From: Lysobacterales bacterium
GTDB lineage: Bacteria; Pseudomonadota; Gammaproteobacteria; Xanthomonadales; Xanthomonadaceae
Assembly: GCA_016718605.1 (NCBI GenBank)
Contig: JADKCY010000002.1
Coordinates: forward strand, 310,001 to 374,000
Direction of reading: 5' to 3'
DNA length: 64,000 nt
Below, one piece after another: positions 45,936 through 55,041 of this stretch. A model generated the notes under the pieces. It was not told where the DNA came from. It ran no database searches and worked only from the letters and a program-made list of their open reading frames with translations. Every line of letters starts with the position of its first letter. Positions within the stretch are counted from its first letter, which is position 1. The position numbers and the translations under genes were made by a program.

Positions 45936-46930
45936 GGGGCGGCATCCTCCGCTGGGTGAGCCACGGTGTGCTGAGTGCAGTCTGCCTATGCGGCATGCTG
46001 CAGGCTCAGGCAAGCCCCCGTGCCGCCAAGGTTGCGCCACCTAACCAGCCCGGCGGCAGCTTCTCGCTGTTGGGTGAGGAAAACCATCGCCAGTTTCCGC
46101 TGCAAATGACCGGCGCTTATCTGTTCATCGAGGGCGCCGTCGATGGTCTAGCAGGCGCCTTCTTGCTCGACACGGGCACGCCGTACCCGGTTTTCTTGAA
46201 CAACGCCTTGCTGCCTTTGGCACTCGATCACTATGTTGCGACCGGTCGGTCAGGTGCTTCGACCGGCAACGCTGGACGCGAGCAGGTGGTTTACGCGCAC
46301 TCCACCCTCAAAGAACTGCGTATCAGCGACCAACGATTCACCGCGCCGGGTGTGCTGCTGAGCTCCAACTTTGGCTATATCGCGGACATGGACAATGGCG
46401 GTATCCGACCGGACCTACTGGGCTTTGTGGGCCTACCGATGCTTTACGCGCACGAATTCGTGCTCGACTACTCGGCTAGCACCTTGGATGTGTATCGCCT
46501 TGACGAGCAGGGCAATGCCTTGATCCCCCATGCGGATGACGCCAAGGTCATCGCGACCCTCGCGTTCCACCGTCACCGTGACGCCACGATTGGGGGACAC
46601 CTGCCTTTTGTCGATATCAACATTGCCGGCATGCCATTTGTCGGCCTACTAGATAACGGTACGCCGGGGGAGCTGGCACTGACGGCGAAAACAAAATCGC
46701 TGCTCGAAGCACGACAGGCGCTGCAAAAAGCCCCCAACGGCTGGCATCTGTGCCACGCGAACTACCGTGGCATCCCCCTGCGTCTGGACACGCCCACCCT
46801 CCGCATCAGCGAACACGATTCGATTTCGCTGGGACACAATCTGCTGCGGCATTACCGCAGCGTGTGGAACTATGCCAAGCAGACGGTGACGCTGCTGGCC
46901 GATACAACGTCTGGCGGTTGCACCCCATAG
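45932..46930 (+). CDS. Exported retropepsin-like aspartic protease with two aspartate motifs
   Basis: The 332-residue protein has a signal peptide (about 1-28). Two pepsin-like halves follow: GAFLLDTGTPYPVFL (about residue 80) with a D-T-G active-site motif and FVGLLDNGTPGELALT (about 231) with D-N-G in the equivalent position. Each is followed by a hydrophobic-hydrophobic-Gly segment, and the C-terminal SLGHNLLRHYRSVWNYAKQTV resembles the end of bacterial retropepsin-like proteins. The Asn in the second motif may weaken catalysis. Overlap of 4 bases with the Ntn hydrolase implies one operon and possibly a shared task, such as processing or degrading an exported substrate. Confidence 0.72.
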   Translation: MRGGILRWVSHGVLSAVCLCGMLQAQASPRAAKVAPPNQPGGSFSLLGEENHRQFPLQMTGAYLFIEGAVDGLAGAFLLDTGTPYPVFLNNALLPLALDHYVATGRSGASTGNAGREQVVYAHSTLKELRISDQRFTAPGVLLSSNFGYIADMDNGGIRPDLLGFVGLPMLYAHEFVLDYSASTLDVYRLDEQGNALIPHADDAKVIATLAFHRHRDATIGGHLPFVDINIAGMPFVGLLDNGTPGELALTAKTKSLLEARQALQKAPNGWHLCHANYRGIPLRLDTPTLRISEHDSISLGHNLLRHYRSVWNYAKQTVTLLADTTSGGCTP

Positions 46931-47096
46931 CCAGCCCATCGCGCACCCGCAAGACGCCATCGCTTCGCCATACGCAGCGTCGCCTCGCGTGTGTGTGAGC
47001 GTTTGCTTTGCCATCAGGATGTCAGGTCGAAACCCAAACAGCGTATGCGGAATGGCCGGGCGCTTTGCCCCTATCACTGCATCGAGGTTGGGTCGC

Positions 47097-49124
47097 ATGC
47101 GCCACATACTCGCCACTGCTTTGCTCATCGTGTCGCTGCCGGCATGGGCCGATGATGCCGTGGTCGGCAACGGCACGCCTGCCAGTTGTACCGAAGCCGC
47201 GCTGGATGTGGCGCTGGGGCAGTTGTATCCGGGCGCGAATTTCTCCGGTGGCGTGCTCAGTTTCCAATGCGGTGGCCCTAAGGACATCCCGATCACGTCA
47301 CCGAAAACCTTGACCGATGCCACGCTGGTTGACGGCGGCGGCATCATCACCTTGGATGCGCAGGGACTGACACGGCATTTCACTATCATCGGCGCGCAAA
47401 GTCAGGTTGAACTGCGTGGACTGGCGCTGCAAAACGGCTCGGTCAACGGCTTTGGTGGCGCCATCCGCGTTTCTGCCGACACCTCACTGCAACTGACCGA
47501 CTGCATTCTGTTCAACAACGCGGCGACCGCGTCGGGCGGGGCGCTGTATGTCGAGTCCGATGCCAGTGTGGGATTGCTGCGGACGCAGGTGCGTTACAAC
47601 CGCGCGCTCAATGGCGGTGGCATTGCCAGTAGCGGCACACTGACGATCACCGACAGCCTGATCACGCTCAACTCGGCATCGGGCGATCAGGGCGGCGGCA
47701 TCCAGCAATGGTTTGGCGACTTCACCGCGAGCAATACCGCCTTCCTCAGCAACACCGCGCGCAATGGCGGCGCCTTGTTGTTGCGCGGCAGTCAGGCCAG
47801 CCTCAATGGCCTCACCCTGAATGACAACGCTGTGTTCGAGCGTGGCGGCGCTATCGCGGTGTACGACGGCGGGTATCTGGATCTGAATGCCAGCACGTTC
47901 AACCGCAACGTCGCATCAGAAGGCGGCGCCTTGCATCTGGGCGGCAGCGACCTGACCGGCGTGGGGCCGGTCGGCCAGATGCTGGGCAGTGATGCACTGA
48001 TCAACGCCAGCGCGTTTCAGGACAATCAGGCAAACCAGGGCCAGATGGGCTTGGATCGTGGCGGTGCCATCTTTGTGTTTGGCCTGAGCGATACCCAAGA
48101 TGGCGTGATTGCGCGAGCACTGATTCAGCAGAGTACCTTCCAGCGCAATTCCGCAACCGATGACGGTGGGGCAATTTTCAGTCAGGGCGCGCTGCAGCTT
48201 GGCCTTGGGTCGTTCATCGTGCAGAACAGCGCGCGCTTTGGCGGCGGCGTCGTGTTCGAGCGAAGCTGCCATCAGCGTTGCCCACCAAACGTGATGCAGC
48301 AGCGCAGCGTGAGCGACAGCACGCTGCGCGAAAATCACGCCGATGCCATCGGTGGCGCGATCTTTGCCAGCGACACCCGGCTCCACATCGAGCGCAGCAA
48401 CCTGCTCGCCAACACGGCGGATCGAGGCGGCGGTATGGCGCAACAGGGCTACAACGACCTCGGTCTGCGCAGCGCGGCACTGGCCGACAACATCGCGGCA
48501 ACCGCCGGCGGCGGGCTGTGGTTCATGCCGGAGATCAGTGGAGCGACCGGCATGAGCATCGTCAACTCGACTTTCAGCAGCAACGCAGTTTCCGACCCCC
48601 TGAACGGACGCGGTGGCGATATCCACATCGACACCCGACCCGAAAACACGATCCTCAGCCTGACGCTATTCCACAGCACGCTGATCGATAGTCGTGCAGT
48701 GCAGGGCAAGTCAATTTACGCAACCGGCAGCAGCCCCTTGGACGCAGTCACGTTCTTTCACACGGTCCTACGCGGCGATCCCCAACTCGCGGCGCAAAGC
48801 TGCAATGGCGCAGCGGCCTTTCTCAGCAACAACCACAACTTTCTGCCGATCGACTGCCTGCCACAGGCGCAGGCCAATGATGTGCCGATCGGTCCCAATT
48901 TCGATCTAGGGCTGGGGTCCCTGACACAGGCCAACGCCCTGACCTGGCATTACGTACCCAGCGGCAACAGTCCCCTCGTCAACCACACGCCCTGCCCCAT
49001 TCAACGCCCGATCGATCAACGTGGGCAACCCGCGCCATTCGGGCCCGCCTGCGATGTCGGCTCGGTGGAACGGCAGTCCTACGAACCCTCGGAAGATCTG
49101 TTCGCCGATGGCTTCGAGTTCTGA
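47097..49124 (+). CDS. Secreted choice-of-anchor-Q-type beta-helix protein with DGFE tail (copy 1)
   Basis: The 675-residue protein starts with a signal peptide (MRHILATALLIVSLPAWA) and DDAVVGNGTPASCTEAALDV. It is then built of many right-handed beta-helix turns with GG[AG]I / GGALxL motifs (GGAIRVSADTSLQL, GGALYVESDASVGL, GGGIASSGTLTI, GGAIFASDTRLHI), as in polymorphic outer-membrane proteins. Near the end DQRGQPAPFGPACDVGSVE fits the choice-of-anchor-Q block, and the last residues are LFADGFEF. The ATG at 47097 is used because it opens the signal peptide. The next gene is a close paralogue. Function is unknown; a secreted or surface-attached structure is likely. Confidence 0.8.
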   Translation: MRHILATALLIVSLPAWADDAVVGNGTPASCTEAALDVALGQLYPGANFSGGVLSFQCGGPKDIPITSPKTLTDATLVDGGGIITLDAQGLTRHFTIIGAQSQVELRGLALQNGSVNGFGGAIRVSADTSLQLTDCILFNNAATASGGALYVESDASVGLLRTQVRYNRALNGGGIASSGTLTITDSLITLNSASGDQGGGIQQWFGDFTASNTAFLSNTARNGGALLLRGSQASLNGLTLNDNAVFERGGAIAVYDGGYLDLNASTFNRNVASEGGALHLGGSDLTGVGPVGQMLGSDALINASAFQDNQANQGQMGLDRGGAIFVFGLSDTQDGVIARALIQQSTFQRNSATDDGGAIFSQGALQLGLGSFIVQNSARFGGGVVFERSCHQRCPPNVMQQRSVSDSTLRENHADAIGGAIFASDTRLHIERSNLLANTADRGGGMAQQGYNDLGLRSAALADNIAATAGGGLWFMPEISGATGMSIVNSTFSSNAVSDPLNGRGGDIHIDTRPENTILSLTLFHSTLIDSRAVQGKSIYATGSSPLDAVTFFHTVLRGDPQLAAQSCNGAAAFLSNNHNFLPIDCLPQAQANDVPIGPNFDLGLGSLTQANALTWHYVPSGNSPLVNHTPCPIQRPIDQRGQPAPFGPACDVGSVERQSYEPSEDLFADGFEF

Positions 49125-49201
49125 CGGCGAAACGGCGTGATGTCAGGTGGCTGCGCAATCAGCGTATGTGCTGGCAGTCCTGCCTTTCGGAGCACCGCAG
49201 A

Positions 49202-51175
49202 ATGAAAACGCATCACGGGTGGATCGTTCTTGCAGCATTCGCGGCGATGCCCGCGTGGGCGCTGGATGCGGCAGTCGGCAACGGCACGCCAGTGTCCTGT
49301 GGCGAGTTTGCGTTCGAGCAGGCGCTCGCGAGCGTTCAGTCCAGCGGAGGCGGCACCGTCAGTTTCAATTGCGGTCCCGCGCCACACATCATCGTTTTGA
49401 GCTCCCGCAAGAACCTGCTGGCGGGAACGATCGTTGACGGCGCCAACCTGATCACGCTGAGCGGCCTCAACGCCAGCGGCTTATTGCGCATTCCCGATGG
49501 GCAAGCGAGCGTCGAGCTGCGCCGCCTGTCACTGACGCAAGGCCGCTCGGTAGCGGATTTCGGCGCCGCCATCCAACTCGGTGCCAACAGCACGCTGCGT
49601 TTGATCGATAGCGAGATTACCCAATGCGTGGCGGACTTTTCGGGTGGTGCGATCCACGCCTTGGCCGGCAGCACGCTGCATATCGAAGACAGCTTTCTGG
49701 CGCAAAATCAGGCGGGCAATGGTGGTGCCATCGCAGCCAATGGCTCGGTCACCCTCATCGACAGCGTGATCGCTGGCAACCTCGCCGCGCAGGATCAAGG
49801 CGGTGGCGTGCAAATCTGGTTTGGCCAGTTGCACGCGCAGGGCACGCGATTTTCCGTGAACAGCGCGATCAACGGTGGTGCCTTGCTGTTGCGCGGGACG
49901 GTCGCCAGCATCACCGATTCCAGCTTCGACGAAAACACCGCCAGCGAACGTGGTGGCGCGATTGCCTTGTACGAAAACGCCGCGATGCAAGGCAGTCAGC
50001 TCCGCTTCGACCGCAATCATGGTTTGCTCGGTGGTGCGCTGCATCTCGGTGGCACCGATCAGGGCATCCCCGGCGAACCGGTTCCCGAGGCGCAAGTGGT
50101 GCTCCTGCATAGTGTGTTCGAGCAGAACGATGCCGACCTGGGTGGCGCGGTCATGCTGGAAGGCCCCAATCCCACCAATGCAGGAAGTTATGGACTACTG
50201 CATGCCACTGACAGTGCCTTCGTCGGTAACGCAGCGCGGCTGGATGGCGGCGCCATCCACAGCTACGGCCAGACGCGTTTCAGTCGCACGCATTTCACCG
50301 CCAACCGCGCCGAAAACGGCGGTGCGCTGGCGCTCGGCAATCCATGGATCGAGAGCTTGGCATTTCAGTGGGGATTCACCGTACTCGAATCGGTGCGCTT
50401 CGATTCAAACCAGGCCTTGCTGGAAGGCGGAGCCATCTTTGGCGGTGGTGTGCCGGTGATGAACCAAGTGCATTTTCAGAACAATCGTGCCGATAGCAAG
50501 GGGGGCGCCATCGCCGTTCGCAGCACGATGCCCGCACTGACGCAGGCCAGCTTCATTGGTAACAGCGCAGGCGTATATGGCGGAGCGATGTACATCCAAG
50601 GGGCAGATCAGGCACTGCTCAATCTGACGTTTTTTGAGAATCAGGTGGATCCGGGCGGACGCGGAAGCGACATCCTCGTCTATGGCGATCGCTTCACCAT
50701 CAACAGCTCGGTGCAGCTCACCCATTGCACCCTGCTGGGCACTGACGCAGACGGCGCAGAAGCGCTCGGCATCAGCCTTTTCGGCGCACAAGCCCGGCTG
50801 AAGAACAGCATCGTCAGCGCAGTGCCGGGCGAACTCGCCTGCGGTCCAAATCTTGTTTCTGAAGGCGGCAACGCGCTCTCGGCGGATTGCACTCCCGCGG
50901 CACCCGATGATTGGGTGATTATGGATAGCGCCGATTTGCTGCTTGATCCAATTAGCAATGCAGGTGCTCTTTCAGCTGGCCTTGTGCCGAGTGTCGGAAG
51001 CGCATTGATCGATGCCGTTGACTGTCCTGCCAACCGCAATCTCGACCAGCGAGGCATCAGCGCGCCGCAGGATGGCGACAGCAACGGCGAAGCGCGCTGC
51101 GATATCGGGGCCATTGAACGTCGCCCCAATGAGCCCGACGCCATCTACGCCACGTTCCGCAATGGCTTCGAATAG
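49202..51175 (+). CDS. Secreted choice-of-anchor-Q-type beta-helix protein with DGFE tail (copy 2)
   Basis: The 657-residue protein is a tandem paralogue of the previous gene: signal peptide MKTHHGWIVLAAFAAMPAWA, then LDAAVGNGTPVSCGEFAFEQA. The same beta-helix repeats follow (GGAIHALAGSTLHI, GGAIAANGSVTLI, GGALLLRGTVASI, GGAIALYENAAM). The closing NLDQRGISAPQDGDSNGEA with CDIGAIER matches choice-of-anchor Q, and it ends ATFRNGFE. The ATG at 49202 is chosen by the signal peptide. The spacing of 77 bases from copy 1 suggests one transcript. Differences in the middle repeats suggest divergent binding surfaces; this is inference. Confidence 0.8.
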   Translation: MKTHHGWIVLAAFAAMPAWALDAAVGNGTPVSCGEFAFEQALASVQSSGGGTVSFNCGPAPHIIVLSSRKNLLAGTIVDGANLITLSGLNASGLLRIPDGQASVELRRLSLTQGRSVADFGAAIQLGANSTLRLIDSEITQCVADFSGGAIHALAGSTLHIEDSFLAQNQAGNGGAIAANGSVTLIDSVIAGNLAAQDQGGGVQIWFGQLHAQGTRFSVNSAINGGALLLRGTVASITDSSFDENTASERGGAIALYENAAMQGSQLRFDRNHGLLGGALHLGGTDQGIPGEPVPEAQVVLLHSVFEQNDADLGGAVMLEGPNPTNAGSYGLLHATDSAFVGNAARLDGGAIHSYGQTRFSRTHFTANRAENGGALALGNPWIESLAFQWGFTVLESVRFDSNQALLEGGAIFGGGVPVMNQVHFQNNRADSKGGAIAVRSTMPALTQASFIGNSAGVYGGAMYIQGADQALLNLTFFENQVDPGGRGSDILVYGDRFTINSSVQLTHCTLLGTDADGAEALGISLFGAQARLKNSIVSAVPGELACGPNLVSEGGNALSADCTPAAPDDWVIMDSADLLLDPISNAGALSAGLVPSVGSALIDAVDCPANRNLDQRGISAPQDGDSNGEARCDIGAIERRPNEPDAIYATFRNGFE

Positions 51176-51244
51176 GTTGCGGAACGATGTCAGGTTGCCG
51201 CCGAAACCACGTATGACCGTTTGAACCACCCCAAGGAGTCCTCC

Positions 51245-51754
51245 ATGCGCCATGTCCTGTGGATGCTGCTGCCGCTGTTGGCGGCCTGCCAATCCGAGTC
51301 CGCTTCTCCTGTAAGTACAGTCGCCTTGGCCGCACCCGCTGCGGCGTCTGGCGATTACTTGCGCATGAAGGTCGATGGCGTGGCGTGGGAAGCCGACCAT
51401 GACATCTTTGGCGCGGTGCATCCCAAGGGCTATGACAAAGCGGTGCTGATCGCCGGCAGCTTCGGCCCCAAAGACGCCAGCGAGCAGGCCTTCAACATCA
51501 ATCTCTATGACATCAATGCGGCGGGCAACTACCCGGTGCAAACCGGCAACCCAAAACTGCATGTGGCGCAACTCGCCAACCTGACACCCGAGCGTTTTTT
51601 GAGCGGCGGCCCGATGGGTTTCGACATGCAGGTGGAAATTGTGGAAATGCAGGCGGCACCGACCCGTTTACACGTCCGCTTTGAAGGCACCCTGATGGGC
51701 AACGACAGCCATGCGGTGAAGATCACCAATGGCGAATTCCGCTATAGCGAGTAA
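51245..51754 (+). CDS. Small predicted lipoprotein
   Basis: The 169-residue protein begins MRHVLWMLLPLLAACQ, a short signal peptide with lipobox LAAC, so it should be lipid-anchored in the periplasm. AAGGAG precedes the ATG at 51245. The mature part, opening with YLRMKVDGVAWEAD, is beta-rich and resembles the general pattern of small lipoproteins with a KVDG-x-W start, but no family is certain. It lies between the beta-helix genes and ends 6 bases before the broken CSLREA gene, so it may be part of the same transcript. Confidence 0.75.
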   Translation: MRHVLWMLLPLLAACQSESASPVSTVALAAPAAASGDYLRMKVDGVAWEADHDIFGAVHPKGYDKAVLIAGSFGPKDASEQAFNINLYDINAAGNYPVQTGNPKLHVAQLANLTPERFLSGGPMGFDMQVEIVEMQAAPTRLHVRFEGTLMGNDSHAVKITNGEFRYSE

Positions 51755-51760
51755 GCACAA

Positions 51761-53325
51761 ATGTACTTTCTCAATCGCTGTTTGTTGGTGCTGCTTGCCA
51801 CATGTCATGTCACAGCCTGGGCAGCCGTGTTCACGGTCGACACGGGAAGTGATGCCGTGCTCTCCGATTGTCTGCAGCCCACGCCGGCGGATTGCAGTCT
51901 GCGCGGTGCGATTCTCGCGGCCAATGCCATGCCGGATGCAGACCGCATCGAGTTCGACATCCCCGACACTGATGCGTCCTATCAAGCTGGCACCGCACAC
52001 TGGCGAATCGATGTCAGCACCGCACTGCCGAACATCGAACAAAACCGTCGAGATCGATGGCTACACGCAGCCGGGCGCAGTGGAAAACACGCTGGCGCCG
52101 GATCAGGGCGGCAGCAATGCTGTGCTGAAAATCGAACTGCAAAACGCCTCGGTGAATCCGCTGGATGGGCTCTCCAGTGGCAACAACTTCCTGGCACTGA
52201 TCGTGATCCGCGGTCTGGCCATCCATCACTTCACCAATCAAATCGCATTCAACAGCAGCGCATCCAATCGTGTCGAAGGTTGTTTTCTTGGCACCGACAT
52301 CAGCGGTTCGGTGGCCGCTAACACGGGCAACAATCCGGGCAACGGGCTGCGCTTGCTCGGCGCCGGCGACTACGTGATTGGCGGCACGAATCCGGCAGCG
52401 CGGAATGTCATTTCTGGCCTCAACTACGGCATGTTTTCGTTCCAGACCCTGGATGGCACGCGCATCGAAGGCAATTTGATCGGCAGCGACGCCAGCGGCA
52501 CCGCCAGCATTGGCAATCGCAGCACCGGCATCAATTTTGGAAACGCGCGCAACGTCATCATCGGGGGCGCCGATGTGGCGGCGCGCAATCTGTTTGTCGG
52601 CAACGCCTTGGGTGCGATTTATCTGAGTGGGTCGGACTCGCCCAGCGTGTTTCCCGGCACCAAGATTCTGGGCAACCGGTTCGGCACGGATGTGAGCGGC
52701 ACGCTGAACCTCGGCAATGGTCTCAACCCAACCAGTCCGAGCCAGCCGCTACCCACCATCAGCCTGTTCGCAGGCAACCCCCTGCGCGGTGCAGATCGGT
52801 GGCGACTTGCCCGGCGAGGCCAATCACATCGCCAACAGCGGCGCCGCCGGCGTACTGGTCGGTGTGTGCGCGGAGACCCGCATGCTGCGCAATACGTTCG
52901 CTCGCAACCGCGGCCTGCCGATTGACCTCAGCGTCAGCAGCAACCCCGATGGCGCGACCGCCAACGACAGCAACGATGCCGACAGTGGTGGCAACCGACT
53001 GCAGAACACGCCGGTCATCGTCGGTGTCGGCACGATCGACACCAATACTGTCGAAGTCGACGTGCTCGTCGACAGCGCCGCCGCCAATGCCAGCTACCCG
53101 ATCCGGGTGGATTTCTATCGCGGGGACAATTTCCAGGCCGCCGAATGGCTGCAAACCCTGAGCATCCCACTTGCCCAGGCGCAGCTCCCGCAGACCGTGG
53201 TCTTGCCACTGAGCGCTTTCGACGATCAACTGCTAGTGATGACCGCCACCGATGCCAACGGCAACACCAGCGAGTTCGGCGCCTTCGGCATTGGCGATGT
53301 GTTTGCGGACGGGTTCGAGGACTGA
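51761..53325 (+). pseudogene. CSLREA-domain beta-helix protein gene with two frameshifts, DGFE tail
   Basis: The reading begins with a signal peptide (MYFLNRCLLVLLATCHVTAWA) and a CSLREA block (VFTVDTGSDAVLSDC, ADCSLRGAILAANAMPDADRIEFDI). At the AAAA run 52041-52044 the frame must shift by one base to continue EIDGYTQPGAVENTL and the beta-helix part (RNVISGLNYG, GNLIGSDASGTASIGN). At the CCCCC run 52778-52782 a second shift restores CAVQIGGDLPGEANHIANSG to the end DVFADGFED. Removing one A and one C gives an intact protein of about 520 residues, paralogous to the gene at 41634-44036 but without Calx-beta. It is either a pseudogene or carries sequence errors. Confidence 0.8.
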
Positions 53326-53369
53326 CTACCCTGATACAACTCCGCCGCAACCCATCACCTGTCGGCGCC

Positions 53370-54158
53370 TCACTGCATCACATCTGGCCAGACTTCCCGA
53401 GCAAGGGCCAGGTGCTGGATACCTCCCATAAAACCATAGGCGACGATTGAGGCCATGGCCACCAGCGGCACTGCGTACCACCGCAGACGCATCCACGACG
53501 ACAAATGGGTGGTCTGCACAAGCAGAAGCGCCAGATTCATCCACAGCATCAAGCATGGGAGGGAACACCCATTGGGCGGAGAATCGCCATCAACACAGTT
53601 CCACACAGAGACACGATGGCGACCGCGTACAAAGCCACCACCCAATGCATGGCCACGCTCTCGCTGCGCCGCCAGAACAGCAGTCGATTGAGTGCTGCCA
53701 AGGGCAGCGTGAACCACATCAACCAGTAGGGCAATCCCGAATACAGGTTGCCGTGAAAGCTGACGAACCGTGCCTTCTGGGCTTCACTGAAGCGCGACGG
53801 CGCCTGCGGTCGCAGCATCTCGGCAAACTCGTTCCAGAAGGCGTCCCCATCGAACAGCTTCAACCGCGCCAGCACCACCGCCCCCACCAGCAGCAAGTAG
53901 CTGAAGGGATGCGAGCAATGTCGACGCCATCCCGCCAAGAACGCATCCATGACTCGAGTGGGACGAACCGATGTGCAAGGGTCGTTCGCACCAGTCCTCG
54001 TTCCACCTGAATGATGCGCTCGGCCACGTCGGCCCGGATGGTTCGAAAGCTCAAGGGCTGCTGCGGTGTCAGGGTTCCGCAGGCATGACCATGCGCCCCT
54101 GCAGCGGCGCTTCGCAGTAGCCGCAATGCCCTCCGGGCAGAGTTGAATGGGCTGTCAT
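53370..54158 (-). pseudogene. DUF3667-like membrane protein gene broken by three frameshifts
   Basis: Fragments in three reading frames line up into one protein of about 263 residues. A zinc-ribbon-like start (GGHCGYCEAPLQG) is followed after a shift at the run 54096-54099 by HGHACGTLTPQQPLSFRTI and VERGLVRTTLAH. A second shift near 53960 leads to MDAFLAGWRRHCSHPFSYLLLVGAVV and further membrane segments, and a third near 53557-53575 leads to the final membrane part ending at 53370. This is the DUF3667 layout: zinc ribbon, short linker, membrane region. One of the four expected zinc Cys seems absent. All three shifts fall in G/C runs. Start at 54158. Confidence 0.6.
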
Positions 54159-54371
54159 TAGCTGTCTGCTCTTCCTCACGGCGAGATCCGGAGAGGCAGA
54201 TGATGGCATCGCCCAGACTAGGTAGCGAAAGAAGAATACCCCTGCATGGCGAGCCCGCAGATCGTCTCCTGCGGTGCGACGGAACACCGCAAGGACTATC
54301 AATTCGGCGATCAGTGAACGCCGATGTATCGACATCTGACATCAGCACCGTTGTCGCACAGCCCGCGACGC

Positions 54372-54412
54372 TTGCAAACCCATCGAAACGCTATAAGATA
54401 GTAATTACTTAC
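54372..54412 (+). promoter_or_regulatory. Promoter and candidate TetR operator of the efflux operon
   Basis: TTGCAA (54372-54377) and TAAGAT (54394-54399) are separated by 16 bases and resemble -35/-10 boxes. Overlapping the -10 is the imperfect palindrome GATAGTAATTACTTAC (54397-54412), with GTAATTAC at its centre and 6 of 8 arm positions symmetric. Its position just upstream of the tetR-family start fits autorepression. AT-rich sequence here contrasts with the surrounding DNA. Confidence 0.55.
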
Positions 54413-54426
54413 TTACATATGGTTTG

Positions 54427-55041
54427 ATGATCGTGAACGCGCATTCCAAGCATCTACCCGCCGAAGAGCGGCGTGCCGCTACGGTGGAAGCAGTCATCCA
54501 ACTGGCGGCAGAACAGAACCCGAGCCAGATCACCACGGCCGCAATTGCCCAGCAAATGGGCCTGTCGCAAGGCGCGCTGTTTCGCCACTTTCCAACCAAA
54601 GACGACATCCTTGAAGCGGTGATGCGCTGGATCGCTGATCGATTGCTTGCACGACTGGATGCCGCGGCCAACGCGGAAATCTCTGCCGTTGGGGCGCTGC
54701 AGGCTGTTTTCACGGCCCATATCGAATTTGTGGCCGCCCATCCGGGAGTCCCGCGCTTACTGTTTGGGGAGCTGCAACAGCCAACGCCCTCACTGACAAA
54801 GACCATGGTGCGCACCCTCATCCAGCGCTATGGCGAGATCGTGCGCCGTCTCCTGTTTCAGGGCGTGGCAGAAGGCGACCTGGATGCCCGACTTGATGTC
54901 GATGCCGCAGCAGGCCTTTTCATTGGGACCATCCAGGGTTTGGTCATGCAATCGCTGATTGCGGGGGACACGACCCGCGTTCTCAAGGACGCCCCGGGTG
55001 CTTTCTTCATCTACCTGCGCGGCGTACGGAGCACGCCATGA
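54427..55041 (+). CDS. TetR/AcrR-family transcription regulator
   Basis: The 204-residue protein has an N-terminal helix-turn-helix (ITTAAIAQQMGLSQGALFRHFPTKDDILEAV, about 35-65) and a TetR-type C-terminal ligand domain with the closing GLFIGTIQGLVMQSLI. The ATG at 54427 is chosen; a TTG one codon upstream would also fit. It overlaps the adaptor gene by 4 bases, so it should control the efflux operon that it heads. The inducer is unknown. Confidence 0.9.
   Translation: MIVNAHSKHLPAEERRAATVEAVIQLAAEQNPSQITTAAIAQQMGLSQGALFRHFPTKDDILEAVMRWIADRLLARLDAAANAEISAVGALQAVFTAHIEFVAAHPGVPRLLFGELQQPTPSLTKTMVRTLIQRYGEIVRRLLFQGVAEGDLDARLDVDAAAGLFIGTIQGLVMQSLIAGDTTRVLKDAPGAFFIYLRGVRSTP

Noticed and set aside
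46989..47096. Longer N-terminus for the first choice-of-anchor-Q protein
   Set aside because: The added residues precede a clear signal peptide and would prevent normal export; the ATG at 47097 is better.
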